Notes under the pieces: generated by a model
Databases searched by the model: none
What the model was told of the DNA's origin: nothing
Seen by the model: only the letters and a program-made list of their open reading frames with translations
Made by a program: the position numbers and the translations under genes
From: Bacteroidales bacterium
Lineage (GTDB): Bacteria; Bacteroidota; Bacteroidia; Bacteroidales; CAIWKO01
NCBI GenBank assembly: GCA_018004645.1
Contig: JAGNBV010000007.1
Span: 12,929 to 60,226, forward strand
Reading direction: 5' to 3'
Length of the DNA: 47,298 nt
Part shown: positions 34,640-43,779 of the stretch, piece by piece
Layout: each line of letters starts with the position of its first letter
Numbering within the stretch: position 1 is the first letter of the stretch

Positions 34640-37294
34640 ATGTTTAGAAATATTTTCTTTAAGTTTTGGTTGGGCGTTTTTTTGGCGGGAGGATTTTTGA
34701 TATCCTTAAGGTTACCTGCGCAACTAACGGTGGTGCAGGGCACAGCGTTGGGCATGACTCCGATACAATTAGTTCAGAATGTGTTGGTTGGAACCGGTGT
34801 TACCGTGAGCAACGGACTTTTTAATGGTTCTGCTGCCAATATCAGCTCCAACATGATAGGTAGTTTTAACGCCGCTGGTGTTGCAGCTACGCAATTAGGC
34901 TTTGCACAGGGAATTATCATCACATCAGGGCAGGGTTCCAATGCGATTGGGCCGAATAATACCGGAAGTTCCGGAACCGGCTCTGCAACTGGCAGCGATC
35001 CCGACCTGCAGGCACTGGTGCCTTCAAATACGGTGTATGACAAAGCCGTACTTGAATTTGACTTTATTCCAATAGCCGATACTATAAAATTTCAGTATGT
35101 GTTTGGCTCTGAAGAGTTTGATGAATTTTGCAATTCGAGCTATAACGATGTTTTTGGATTTTTCGTCAGCGGTCCGGGTATTTCAGGCCCTTTTTCCAAT
35201 AGTTCGGTAAATATCGCAAAGATGCCAAACAATCCGGCAAATTATGTAACCATCAATAACGTGTGCAATGCCGGAGCAACTTACTCATGGTCGAATGCCA
35301 GCGGGACCTATTTTCAATACGACAGGCTGACCAAGGTATATACGGCCTGGATACTGGTACAGCCATGCCAGACATACCACCTGAAAATTGCCATTGGAGA
35401 TTGCGGCGACAGTTCCTATGACTCGGGAGTGTTTCTCAAGGCCAACAGTTTGTCGGCTTATGGTGTTACCGTTTCATCTCATTTTTCGGTGCCCGGAGCA
35501 GGCAATAATGCCGTGGAAGGGTGCAGCGACGGCTATATTAGCTTTAAGCTTTCCAGTCCGGCCGCTACTCCTTATACAATCCCATTTACCATTACGGGGA
35601 CGGCCACCAATGGCGTTGATTATACTAATATCCCCAATAATGTTGTTGTTCCTGCAGGCCAGGATTCTGTGGCAGTGGTTATTCATCCTTTAACCGACGG
35701 CCTGACCGAAGGAACAGAAACCGTTGTTTTCCATGTTCAGACGGTGGTTTGCGGAAGCGGCTCTGATGTTACTATCAATATTATTGATAACTCCCCGGTA
35801 GCCTTAGTTTCGTCGAGCGACACCACACTGTGCGGCGATTCAACCACTATCTGGGTAAATCCCACCGGAGGTTTTCAGCCCTATACTTATGTCTGGGATA
35901 ACGGCGCAGGCACCGATTCCTCTGCCGTGGTGCTGCCTCCGCAATCAACAACTTATTCTTGTACGGTTACCGATATATGCGATGATTCTGCCACCGAAAG
36001 CGTTAGCATAACCATTGGCTCGGCCAATGTTGATGCCGGTCCCAACGATACGATATGTGTCGGCCAACCGGCTAATCTGAGTTCCAGTGGAGGCACCTCC
36101 TATTTGTGGAGCACCGGAGCAACCACGGCATCGATTTCTGTATCGCCCACCACTACCACCCAGTATTATGTAACAGTTTATAATATCTGTAACGGCACTG
36201 ATTCTGTCACCGTGGTGGTAAACCCACTTCCCACGGTTACGGCCACGGCTACTCCCTCTACTATTTATAACGGGGAAACCACAACCATCTGCGCTTCGGG
36301 CGGAACATCCTATTTGTGGTCGGCCAGCCCTCCCGACCCATCACTTAACGGCCAAAACACCTCAGCCTGCCCTGTTCTTACACCGGAAACAACAACGACT
36401 TATATGGTTACTGTTACGGATGCCAATGGCTGTCAGAACTTTGCTTCCGTTACCGTTACTGTGCTCCCTATTTATCCTATTGTGGGCTTCGCCGGCGAAC
36501 CCAGATCGGGTTGTGTTCCATTGACGGTTCAATTTACGGATCAGTCCACCCAGGTACATGCCGATGCGGTTTATCTGTGGGAATTTGGTAACGGAACATT
36601 TTCACATGAGAAAAATCCTGTAGGGTATTACGATGAGCCGGGAACCTACTCCGTAACACTGACCATTACCAATCCCGGGCATCTGGTAGGAACCCTTACG
36701 TTGTCGGACTATATCACGGTGTATCCGCGGCCGGTGGCTATTTTCTCCACCGCCCCCGAAAACGCTGCCTTAGTAACCAACCCCGAATTTCATTTCTTCG
36801 ATCATTCGCATGGCATACTGGATCAGTGGTATTGGGATTTTGGCGATGGTAACAACTCCACGGCTCAAAACCCTTATCACTCGTATTCAATCGGTAATCC
36901 GTATTACAACTTCTCATTAATGGAAGATACCGGGAGTTATCTGGTAACATTAAAAGTTACCACTGATCACGGATGTGTCGATAGCACATTAAAGGTTATC
37001 CGCATCGAACCCACCTATGGACTGTATCTTCCCAATGCATTTACACCCAATGATGACCCCAAAAACGAACAATTTTGTATAAATGGCTTTGGTATACTCG
37101 AAGAAAATTTTGAAATATTCATATACGACCGCTGGGGAAAACTGGTTTATCAATCCATCGACATCAATGAATGCTGGAAAGGCACTTATCAGGATAAGCC
37201 CGTTGCCACCGGCACTTATGTGTATATCATCCACCTGATGGATACCAAAAGGATACGGCACAAAACCAAAGGTATCGTAACCTTGTACAGGTAA
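34640..37294 (+). CDS. choice-of-anchor L / PKD surface protein with T9SS type B C-terminal domain
   Basis: The 884-aa protein has a signal peptide ending near LRLPAQ. Residues about 28-275 match the choice-of-anchor L domain (QNVLVGTGVTVSN, GIIITSGQ, LEFDFIPIADTIKFQYVFGSEEF, FLKANSLSAYG). A Calx-beta-like domain (about 285-385, GTATNGVDYTNIPNNVVVPAGQ, EGTETVVF), several Ig/PKD-like units and two classical PKD domains (VYLWEFGNGTFS, WYWDFGDGNNST) follow. The last 95 residues (LYLPNAFTPNDDPKNE, IFIYDRWGKLVYQS, KTKGIVTLYR) are a type B T9SS tail. It is a large surface adhesin candidate. Codon use is host-like. Confidence 0.88.
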   Translation: MFRNIFFKFWLGVFLAGGFLISLRLPAQLTVVQGTALGMTPIQLVQNVLVGTGVTVSNGLFNGSAANISSNMIGSFNAAGVAATQLGFAQGIIITSGQGSNAIGPNNTGSSGTGSATGSDPDLQALVPSNTVYDKAVLEFDFIPIADTIKFQYVFGSEEFDEFCNSSYNDVFGFFVSGPGISGPFSNSSVNIAKMPNNPANYVTINNVCNAGATYSWSNASGTYFQYDRLTKVYTAWILVQPCQTYHLKIAIGDCGDSSYDSGVFLKANSLSAYGVTVSSHFSVPGAGNNAVEGCSDGYISFKLSSPAATPYTIPFTITGTATNGVDYTNIPNNVVVPAGQDSVAVVIHPLTDGLTEGTETVVFHVQTVVCGSGSDVTINIIDNSPVALVSSSDTTLCGDSTTIWVNPTGGFQPYTYVWDNGAGTDSSAVVLPPQSTTYSCTVTDICDDSATESVSITIGSANVDAGPNDTICVGQPANLSSSGGTSYLWSTGATTASISVSPTTTTQYYVTVYNICNGTDSVTVVVNPLPTVTATATPSTIYNGETTTICASGGTSYLWSASPPDPSLNGQNTSACPVLTPETTTTYMVTVTDANGCQNFASVTVTVLPIYPIVGFAGEPRSGCVPLTVQFTDQSTQVHADAVYLWEFGNGTFSHEKNPVGYYDEPGTYSVTLTITNPGHLVGTLTLSDYITVYPRPVAIFSTAPENAALVTNPEFHFFDHSHGILDQWYWDFGDGNNSTAQNPYHSYSIGNPYYNFSLMEDTGSYLVTLKVTTDHGCVDSTLKVIRIEPTYGLYLPNAFTPNDDPKNEQFCINGFGILEENFEIFIYDRWGKLVYQSIDINECWKGTYQDKPVATGTYVYIIHLMDTKRIRHKTKGIVTLYR

Positions 37295-37310
37295 TGATTT
37301 GTCAACAGAT

Positions 37311-37338
37311 AAAAAAAGAGGTTAAGGCCTCTTTTTTT
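37311..37338. terminator. bidirectional intrinsic terminator
   Basis: AAAAAAAGAGG (37311-37321) pairs with CCTCTTTTTTT (37328-37338) across a six-base loop, ending the surface-protein gene before the gap promoter. Confidence 0.8.
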
Positions 37339-37340
37339 AT

Positions 37341-37371
37341 TTTGAAAGCTTCTATTTTAGTTATATTTTTG
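37341..37371 (+). promoter_or_regulatory. promoter of gap (GAPDH)
   Basis: TTTG (37341-37344), exactly 19 bases, TATTTTTG (37364-37371): the full Bacteroidota consensus, 23 bases before the start codon. Confidence 0.8.
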
Positions 37372-37376
37372 CATAA

Positions 37377-38405
<1,029 letters not shown>

Positions 38406-38463
38406 AGCATTTTGCCTCATCTGCGGCATCGCTCAGATGTGGCCGTACGCATTGCTATAGCAC

Positions 38464-38497
38464 TACGCCGCCGTTACCTTTTCAGGTCGGCGGCGTA
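38464..38497. terminator. GC-rich hairpin downstream of gap
   Basis: TACGCCGCCG and CGGCGGCGTA (38464-38473 and 38488-38497) pair perfectly, with an inner ACCT/AGGT pairing. No T-run follows, so it may be a Rho-assisted or mRNA-stabilising end rather than a classical terminator. Confidence 0.5.
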
Positions 38498-38572
38498 CAT
38501 GTTTATAGCTAAAATTCTTTTTTAATCTCGAACACCGGTTAACGAATGATAATTTGAGAAGCGGCCAACCAA

Positions 38573-38867
38573 TTGTGCAACAGACACAGAAAACTTCGTA
38601 CAACAGGTATTAAGAGTTGGAATTATGTTATAGGAGTATAACCCCTACCGGGTAAGGACGTAAAACAGCTAAGTTTTTACAATAATGTATGCCTTACAGG
38701 CATGATTAATTAAGGGAAAGAATTGTATTATTTACCGCGTAGCGGTTAAAGTATTGTAACGCAATCAATAATGGCAACCATTCCCCGTAGGGGATAAACA
38801 AGACACAGATGTGACCATAAAACACACTAGTTGTGCAACAGACACTGCAAACTTCTCACAACAGGTG
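38573..38867. repeat. two 37-base direct repeats flanking four short hairpins
   Basis: Copies at 38573-38609 and 38831-38867 both begin TTGTGCAACAGACAC and end ACAACAGGT plus one base, and agree at 32 of 37 positions. Between them are ACCC-ctacc-GGGT (38641-38653), ATGCC-ttaca-GGCAT (38689-38703), ACCGC-gta-GCGGT (38734-38746) and CCCC-gta-GGGG (38783-38793). All four loops contain TA. This is structured repeat DNA of unknown role. Confidence 0.6.
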
Positions 38868-38978
38868 ATTTAAGAAGCACAATACTTCATAAATCCCTGC
38901 TTGCCGTTAGCATGGTTCATCGAAATCTGTTCATCATTTATTTTCTTTTATATTGCTATTAGCCGTATAAAACTAATT

Positions 38979-40334
38979 TTAGGTTATGCTCTGGTACAAT
39001 ATTTCAAGAATTTTTACCATCGCCAGCGTGTCCAGATGGCAGTATTTTAAGAGGTTTTCGCGAATCTGCAGTTTCAGTTCTTCATCAATGCAATAATACA
39101 AATCAAGGAATGCATTGCTGGCGGCCATGCCTTCGCCTATTTCAAGGTCATCGTAGGTGAGTTCGGGACACAGCGCCGGCAATACTTGCTTGATTGAGGA
39201 TGAACCGTTCATGGTTTCGGTGCGGTAAAAGCCCTGCCTGAACGGAATAATCAAATCATCCATGCGGTCAATAATGTGTTGCAGTTCCTGTGCATATTGC
39301 GGAAAGTCGCGCTGCATCTCGCTAACGCGGGTTCTTTCAAACACAATGTGATATACCAGGATTGTTTTAGCAGGCCGGGTCTGCTCTATCAACTGCTTAA
39401 TAAGCGCTTCACGCGGATCAATAGTCAAATCATTACAGGCAAGATAAAAATCATGTTTTAGCTCGCCTCCTTTTGTGTCCTGGTGATGCAATGAATACTG
39501 AAAGGGAAGTTGCTGGTAAGGCCTTGATTCGTTGAACATTGGCACTCCCGGCATGATGGTCTCAAAATCGAGGTAATACAAAGGATACTGCAAACCATCA
39601 ATAAACTCTTTCAGCTCCTCTTCCTGTATCTCCGGCGTGCTGCTCAGTTCCACGGGTTCTTCTTCAACAGCAGGTAATAAGCGTGAACAGTATTCATAGA
39701 AATCACAATGGTAAGGATTTTCGCATTGGTCGCCCATGGCAATACAAGGTTCATCTCCTTTCAGCATCTGCAACAGCTCAGGGATTTTTGTTTTTATTTC
39801 GGGCTGATAATCCAAAACACCCTGTAATATACTTTCGGGCAGGAAAAGGTCGCGGACAACAATTTCGCCATGCCTTACATAGTCGCGGTTGAAATGCATC
39901 AAAAATATATCTTCCAGATCCAGGCCGCTGCCTTTGGTCACATAGTACTGTATCGCAACATCCTTGATGTGCTCGGGTTTCACGCTGTTGGTGCTTTTCA
40001 CTTCGTATAACTGCCATTTACCATCCTCCTTATGCAGAATATCTACCGCAACTAAGGTGTTGTCATAAATGAACGTAGCTTCATAAATGGTTTCCACGCC
40101 TTTCCTGATAAGTTCCTGCGTTTTTTTTGCCGAAGCATAGCCCGGCAGTTCCCCGCTGCTCACTGCAAGCACACCGCCCGGAAAGTATTGCCGGGCCAAT
40201 TCTCCTGCGCTGGTGCCTCTTGCAAATATGGCTTGTGTTGCTTCGGGAATGATCTGTTCTTCTCTTTTGTTGACATACAGCCACAACGACTTTGGGCAAT
40301 TCACGCCCCTGGTAAATCTTGATTTTGATAGCAT
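38979..40334 (-). CDS. DUF2779 protein: Cas4-like PD-(D/E)XK nuclease fused to DEDD-type exonuclease
   Basis: The 451-aa protein opens with a RecB/Cas4-type nuclease. Cys13 (GVNCPKSLW) with Cys204, Cys210 and Cys216 (QCENPYHCDFYEYC) can hold a [4Fe-4S] cluster. LVAVD (Asp98), YEVK (Glu111, Lys113) and IQYY (Gln129) give the PD-(D/E)XK active site and QxxxY-like motif. The second half (about 250-451) has YLDFET (Asp256, Glu258), a DDLI acidic pair (about 358-359) and CHLDT (Asp435), as in DEDD RNase-H-fold exonucleases. The family is uncharacterised, and DNA or RNA processing is inferred. The ATG is one base after the stop of the WYL regulator gene, so the two are coupled. Confidence 0.78.
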   Translation of the reverse strand: MLSKSRFTRGVNCPKSLWLYVNKREEQIIPEATQAIFARGTSAGELARQYFPGGVLAVSSGELPGYASAKKTQELIRKGVETIYEATFIYDNTLVAVDILHKEDGKWQLYEVKSTNSVKPEHIKDVAIQYYVTKGSGLDLEDIFLMHFNRDYVRHGEIVVRDLFLPESILQGVLDYQPEIKTKIPELLQMLKGDEPCIAMGDQCENPYHCDFYEYCSRLLPAVEEEPVELSSTPEIQEEELKEFIDGLQYPLYYLDFETIMPGVPMFNESRPYQQLPFQYSLHHQDTKGGELKHDFYLACNDLTIDPREALIKQLIEQTRPAKTILVYHIVFERTRVSEMQRDFPQYAQELQHIIDRMDDLIIPFRQGFYRTETMNGSSSIKQVLPALCPELTYDDLEIGEGMAASNAFLDLYYCIDEELKLQIRENLLKYCHLDTLAMVKILEILYQSIT

Positions 40335-40335
40335 A

Positions 40336-41253
40336 TTAATTATTTTTTTTTGTTGACTCGTATTGTTTTAGACATTCACGCAGTGAATATTTAATATGAT
40401 TCTGAAGGCTTTTTGGATTGATTACTTTAACATTTTCGCCGTAGGACAACAACTCCATAATCAGGTCATGTGTAACAAATAATTTTAAGCGTATTCGCAA
40501 CTCCTCGTCATTATCAATAATTATTTCCTGCGTATGGTGAAGCGGCAAGGTCTTGATATATTTACCCTGAAAACTATTAAATGATAAAATTATTTCTTCC
40601 GGTTTTTCGTCGTTAGGAGTGATGATGCCAAAGGCATATTTGTATTTTTCATCAATGATAAAATCTTTGGGATACTTGAATGTCCTCCTGGTGATATCAA
40701 GCTGACTTAATCGGTCGAGGCCGAAACTTTTTATTTTATCATCTTTAAGGTCTTTAGCCATCAGGTACCAGCGGTTTCGGAATTCTTTGAGTGCCAGGGG
40801 CTCTACGGTTCTTTTTGCCGGTACCTCATCCCAGAATTTTTTATATAAGAACTGCAGTTGAAACCTGTTTTTGATAGCGTGCAACAGCCCGTTGAGGTTC
40901 TCTGTCCCTTGCGGCTTACGCTTTTCAAAGTGTATGTATTTTGAAAGTCCGTCTGAGAGATTCAGGGCATTCAACATGTCGAAGGCTTCCAGTATGCGCT
41001 CGTTCATCTCAGGCTGGCCTTCTTCACAGATGTAATAGACTTTCCGGGAGAAATCATATTTGATATCAATGTTATAAATCGAGCGGAGGTCTTCCAGGTC
41101 GCGCTGAAAGGTCCGTTTTGAAACAGTATAGTCATAAGACTGTATCTCTGATTCACGTTCCAGGTAATCGGCTATTTCGGTGAATGTGGAAGGATTTCTT
41201 CTGAGTTTTTTAATAATCAGATATGCTCTTGATATGGATTCTCGTTTTGACAT
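40336..41253 (-). CDS. WYL-domain transcriptional regulator
   Basis: The 305-aa protein has an N-terminal winged helix (ISRAYLIIKKLRRNPSTFTEI, SKRTFQRDLEDLRSIYNIDI). A WYL domain lies at about 125-190, with QLQFLYKKFW, EPLALKEFRNRWYLMAKD and FGLDRL. A C-terminal WCX domain follows. It is a ligand-sensing regulator of the type often found beside defence or repair nucleases, and here it directly precedes a Cas4-like/DEDD nuclease. A TATATTTG -7 element lies at 41270-41277, but the nearest TTTG is only 14 bases further upstream. Start at ATG 41251-41253. Confidence 0.88.
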   Translation of the reverse strand: MSKRESISRAYLIIKKLRRNPSTFTEIADYLERESEIQSYDYTVSKRTFQRDLEDLRSIYNIDIKYDFSRKVYYICEEGQPEMNERILEAFDMLNALNLSDGLSKYIHFEKRKPQGTENLNGLLHAIKNRFQLQFLYKKFWDEVPAKRTVEPLALKEFRNRWYLMAKDLKDDKIKSFGLDRLSQLDITRRTFKYPKDFIIDEKYKYAFGIITPNDEKPEEIILSFNSFQGKYIKTLPLHHTQEIIIDNDEELRIRLKLFVTHDLIMELLSYGENVKVINPKSLQNHIKYSLRECLKQYESTKKNN

Positions 41254-41990
41254 GGGTTTAATTTTTCAACAAATATAAAAACATACTACGACAAAATATG
41301 GCCGAGGTTAAAAAATGCTAAAAAATATTTACTGAAGTTTTGCATAAAAAATAAAATCGTCAAATAACAATCAATGTGGATTGCATGATAATGATTCAAT
41401 AAAAAGAACTTTTTTAATTATAGTTAAAATAACAAATCTTCGGTCAGTCAGAGTGGTAATTATGCTGCGCACAAAAATAACATTTAATGACAAAAATTCA
41501 GGTCACGTTGAGCCGTCCCGATAATATAAATCATTGTGGCCAAAGGTATAGGGACTTTCGGGACGTGTCGAAATGGGGCCTGATTGTTGGTGAATTTCAT
41601 CGAATTTTATTTCGGTCGACTTCGACTCGTTGTTCAATAAATTTTTTCAACAAATTCATTTTTATCCAGAACAACGGCTCTGCCTGACCGAAATAACTGT
41701 AAAACAGCCAAATACAATATTGTTGTCATTGGTAGCAGATTCTCCTGAAACGAAAGTGGAAGGAGAAGATTGTCGAAGACGACCGTTGCATGTCACACTT
41801 CGACACCGACTCAACCCTCTTTGCTGCGCTATGTCCGGCTCAGTGTGACTTAAAAAAAACATGCAAAACTCAAATTATGTATCTTTTTAAAGAGTTATTA
41901 CTTGTACTTTTTGGACAGGCAAAAAAGTATATGAAAGGGACGGTCATAACGATGCTTCTGCATGTTATCATTAAAAACGGAAACGATTTA
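41254..41990. other. long intergenic region containing a TIR-bounded element
   Basis: About 740 bases without a gene. It starts with the promoter of the WYL gene, holds a 348-base element with 14-base terminal inverted repeats (41502-41849), and then 140 AT-rich bases before the AAA+ gene stop. Short frames here have no coding features. Confidence 0.55.
41502..41849. mobile_element. candidate non-autonomous element with terminal inverted repeats
   Basis: GTCACGTTGAGCCG (41502-41515) and CGGCTCAGTGTGAC (41836-41849) are inverted copies that match at 12 of 14 positions. A second arm GTCACACT (41792-41799) pairs perfectly with the right end. No transposase and no clear target duplication are visible. 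It resembles the interspersed GTCACxxTGAGC repeats I recall from some bacterial genomes, but that is memory, not a search. Confidence 0.45.
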
Positions 41991-43676
41991 TTATGGGTGA
42001 TTAATTTTATAACCTACCGTTATGTGCTGCTTTTTATCTATCAGTTCTTCTTCGCAAAACTCCACGATTTTATTGATATCTGGGATACGCCCATTCAGGA
42101 TTTCAAACATCTCGCATTTCCGTGCGATGTTTTCAATCTGCCCTCCTGAGAAATGGAATTTATCGGCCAGCAATGCACCATCCTTTTCGGAAAGCCCTAT
42201 TAACTTAGATTTCCATATTAACTTCCGGGCATTGAAATCCGGTGGAAAGAACTCTACTTTATACAAAAACCTTCTTTCAAAAGCGCTGTCCAGGTTTGCA
42301 GTCAGGTTGGTTGTGGCAAACATAATTCCATTAAGCTTTTCCATTTCTTCCAGAATGATGTTCTGCATGGCATTTTCGGTCTGTGATACGATGGAATAGC
42401 TGCTGTCTTTGCGTCTTGACAGTATGGCATCGGCTTCGTTGAACAGCAGAATAGGGCAGAGTTTGCTCTGTTCAACAAACTCTCTATAGTCGGTAAAAAT
42501 CTGTTTTATTCTTTTTTCGCTTCCGCCAAACCACATGGATTTAGCCTGGCTGATGTCCACATGCATAATTTCACGGCCTGTTTTTCGGGCAATCTGATAC
42601 ACAGACTCGGTTTTGCCTGTTCCCGGTGCACCATATAGTAGCAAAGCGACTCCTGCGGGCATGTGTTTCTGTTTCATGCGCTGCTGCAACTGGTCGAAGT
42701 TATCGCTTTTCAGCGTGTTTTCTATCATTTCGAGCTGACGGTTTTCTGAACTGCCGAAAAAGAGGTCTTTTGCCCCAATATCGGCAACCGAAATAATATT
42801 GTCCCTGCTTATTTTCCTTGAAAAAAGGGCAATGTTTTCTGATTTAAGCAATTCAATACTTTTGGGACTTAATCTGATGTCGGAATCATTGAAAAAAGTT
42901 CCTTCTATAAGCGTTACAAACTTTTGACTCATCAGAATGTTTTTGCCGGAATAAAACTCCTGCGAGTATCGCGCCTTCTGGTATCCGTCATCAAAAATTA
43001 CATCAACCACATTGTTAAAGTCTATGGATTCATTTCCTGTTATGGTTTTCCAGCAGAGGTAATAAAACAGATAGGTGTCGTCATTACACAATTCCAGGTT
43101 TTTCACTTTTTGAATCAAACCCAGGTGGGAATTGGCATCCAATATCTGCTCCATCTGAGAAAACAACTCCTCTGTTGTCATTTTATCTTCATTTCTTTCT
43201 TCGCTGAAAAGGTATATTTTGTTTAACACTTCGAAAATATCCTTACATGTCAGCGGTTTGATATGCTGAATCGGTGAATTTTTTAAGATGGCTTTGCTAA
43301 TGGTATCTTCCATAAAATAAACAAAATTTGTTGTGCCATAGAATCCGTTTCTGTTTCTTTTTTTTAATAAAATACCTTTGCTGTTCAGCTCGTCTAAATC
43401 TTCCTGCAGGCCAAGCAAATCAACAGGTTCCACTCCGAGGTGGTGACTCAGATCGGGCAATTCAAAAGTCCTGCCATTGCATAGAAGGGCATAGACATTT
43501 GCAAGCAGGAAAGCCTGTTTTTTGGTTACTTTAAAATATCCGGACAGCAGTTCGAGTTTGGGGTTGATTTTTTTAAAAAGCTCATTCTTGAGTTTGCTGT
43601 CTTTTGATGCTTTGAACACCCTGCTGATGGCTTGCAGCACATTAAAACACACTTTGTTTTCTGATTTTGTTTCCAT
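41991..43676 (-). CDS. AAA+ ATPase of unknown function
   Basis: The 561-aa protein has an N-terminal helical region of about 300 residues without known domain, then an AAA+ module. This has Walker A GAPGTGKT (about 349-356), Walker B ILLFNEAD (about 409-416, with Asn where Asp is usual), sensor 1 ATTN (about 454-457) and an arginine pair ERRF (about 467-470). NEAD variants occur in a family of bacterial AAA ATPases, so this is probably not a dead site. Such proteins remodel protein or nucleoprotein complexes; the substrate is unknown. It is 103 bases downstream of the Fic gene in the same direction. Confidence 0.85.
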   Translation of the reverse strand: METKSENKVCFNVLQAISRVFKASKDSKLKNELFKKINPKLELLSGYFKVTKKQAFLLANVYALLCNGRTFELPDLSHHLGVEPVDLLGLQEDLDELNSKGILLKKRNRNGFYGTTNFVYFMEDTISKAILKNSPIQHIKPLTCKDIFEVLNKIYLFSEERNEDKMTTEELFSQMEQILDANSHLGLIQKVKNLELCNDDTYLFYYLCWKTITGNESIDFNNVVDVIFDDGYQKARYSQEFYSGKNILMSQKFVTLIEGTFFNDSDIRLSPKSIELLKSENIALFSRKISRDNIISVADIGAKDLFFGSSENRQLEMIENTLKSDNFDQLQQRMKQKHMPAGVALLLYGAPGTGKTESVYQIARKTGREIMHVDISQAKSMWFGGSEKRIKQIFTDYREFVEQSKLCPILLFNEADAILSRRKDSSYSIVSQTENAMQNIILEEMEKLNGIMFATTNLTANLDSAFERRFLYKVEFFPPDFNARKLIWKSKLIGLSEKDGALLADKFHFSGGQIENIARKCEMFEILNGRIPDINKIVEFCEEELIDKKQHITVGYKINHP

Positions 43677-43779
43677 TTTTATTTCTTTTATGAAAACAAA
43701 ATAACAATGAGACTACGCCAAAATGTGTCGTGGTCAAAAAAATCAGAAAAATTTTTTAAGGAAGTGAGCAGTCCCCGCT

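Larger units (their letters stand above)
38406..38978. other. repeat-rich intergenic region
   Basis: About 570 bases without a gene between gap and the DUF2779 gene. It opens with a 10-base-arm hairpin (38464-38497) and then holds two 37-base direct repeats (38573-38609, 38831-38867) bracketing four short hairpins. The remaining 110 bases are AT-rich and empty. Confidence 0.6.

Noticed and set aside
38573-38867. Possible CRISPR remnant
   Set aside because: Only two repeat copies 258 bases apart, with hairpins rather than uniform spacers between them and no cas genes; the nearby Cas4-like protein is a DUF2779 fusion.
41790-42149. A 119-aa rightward frame between the repeat element and the AAA+ gene
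   Set aside because: It begins in the inverted repeat and ends inside the AAA+ gene on the other strand; no domain.
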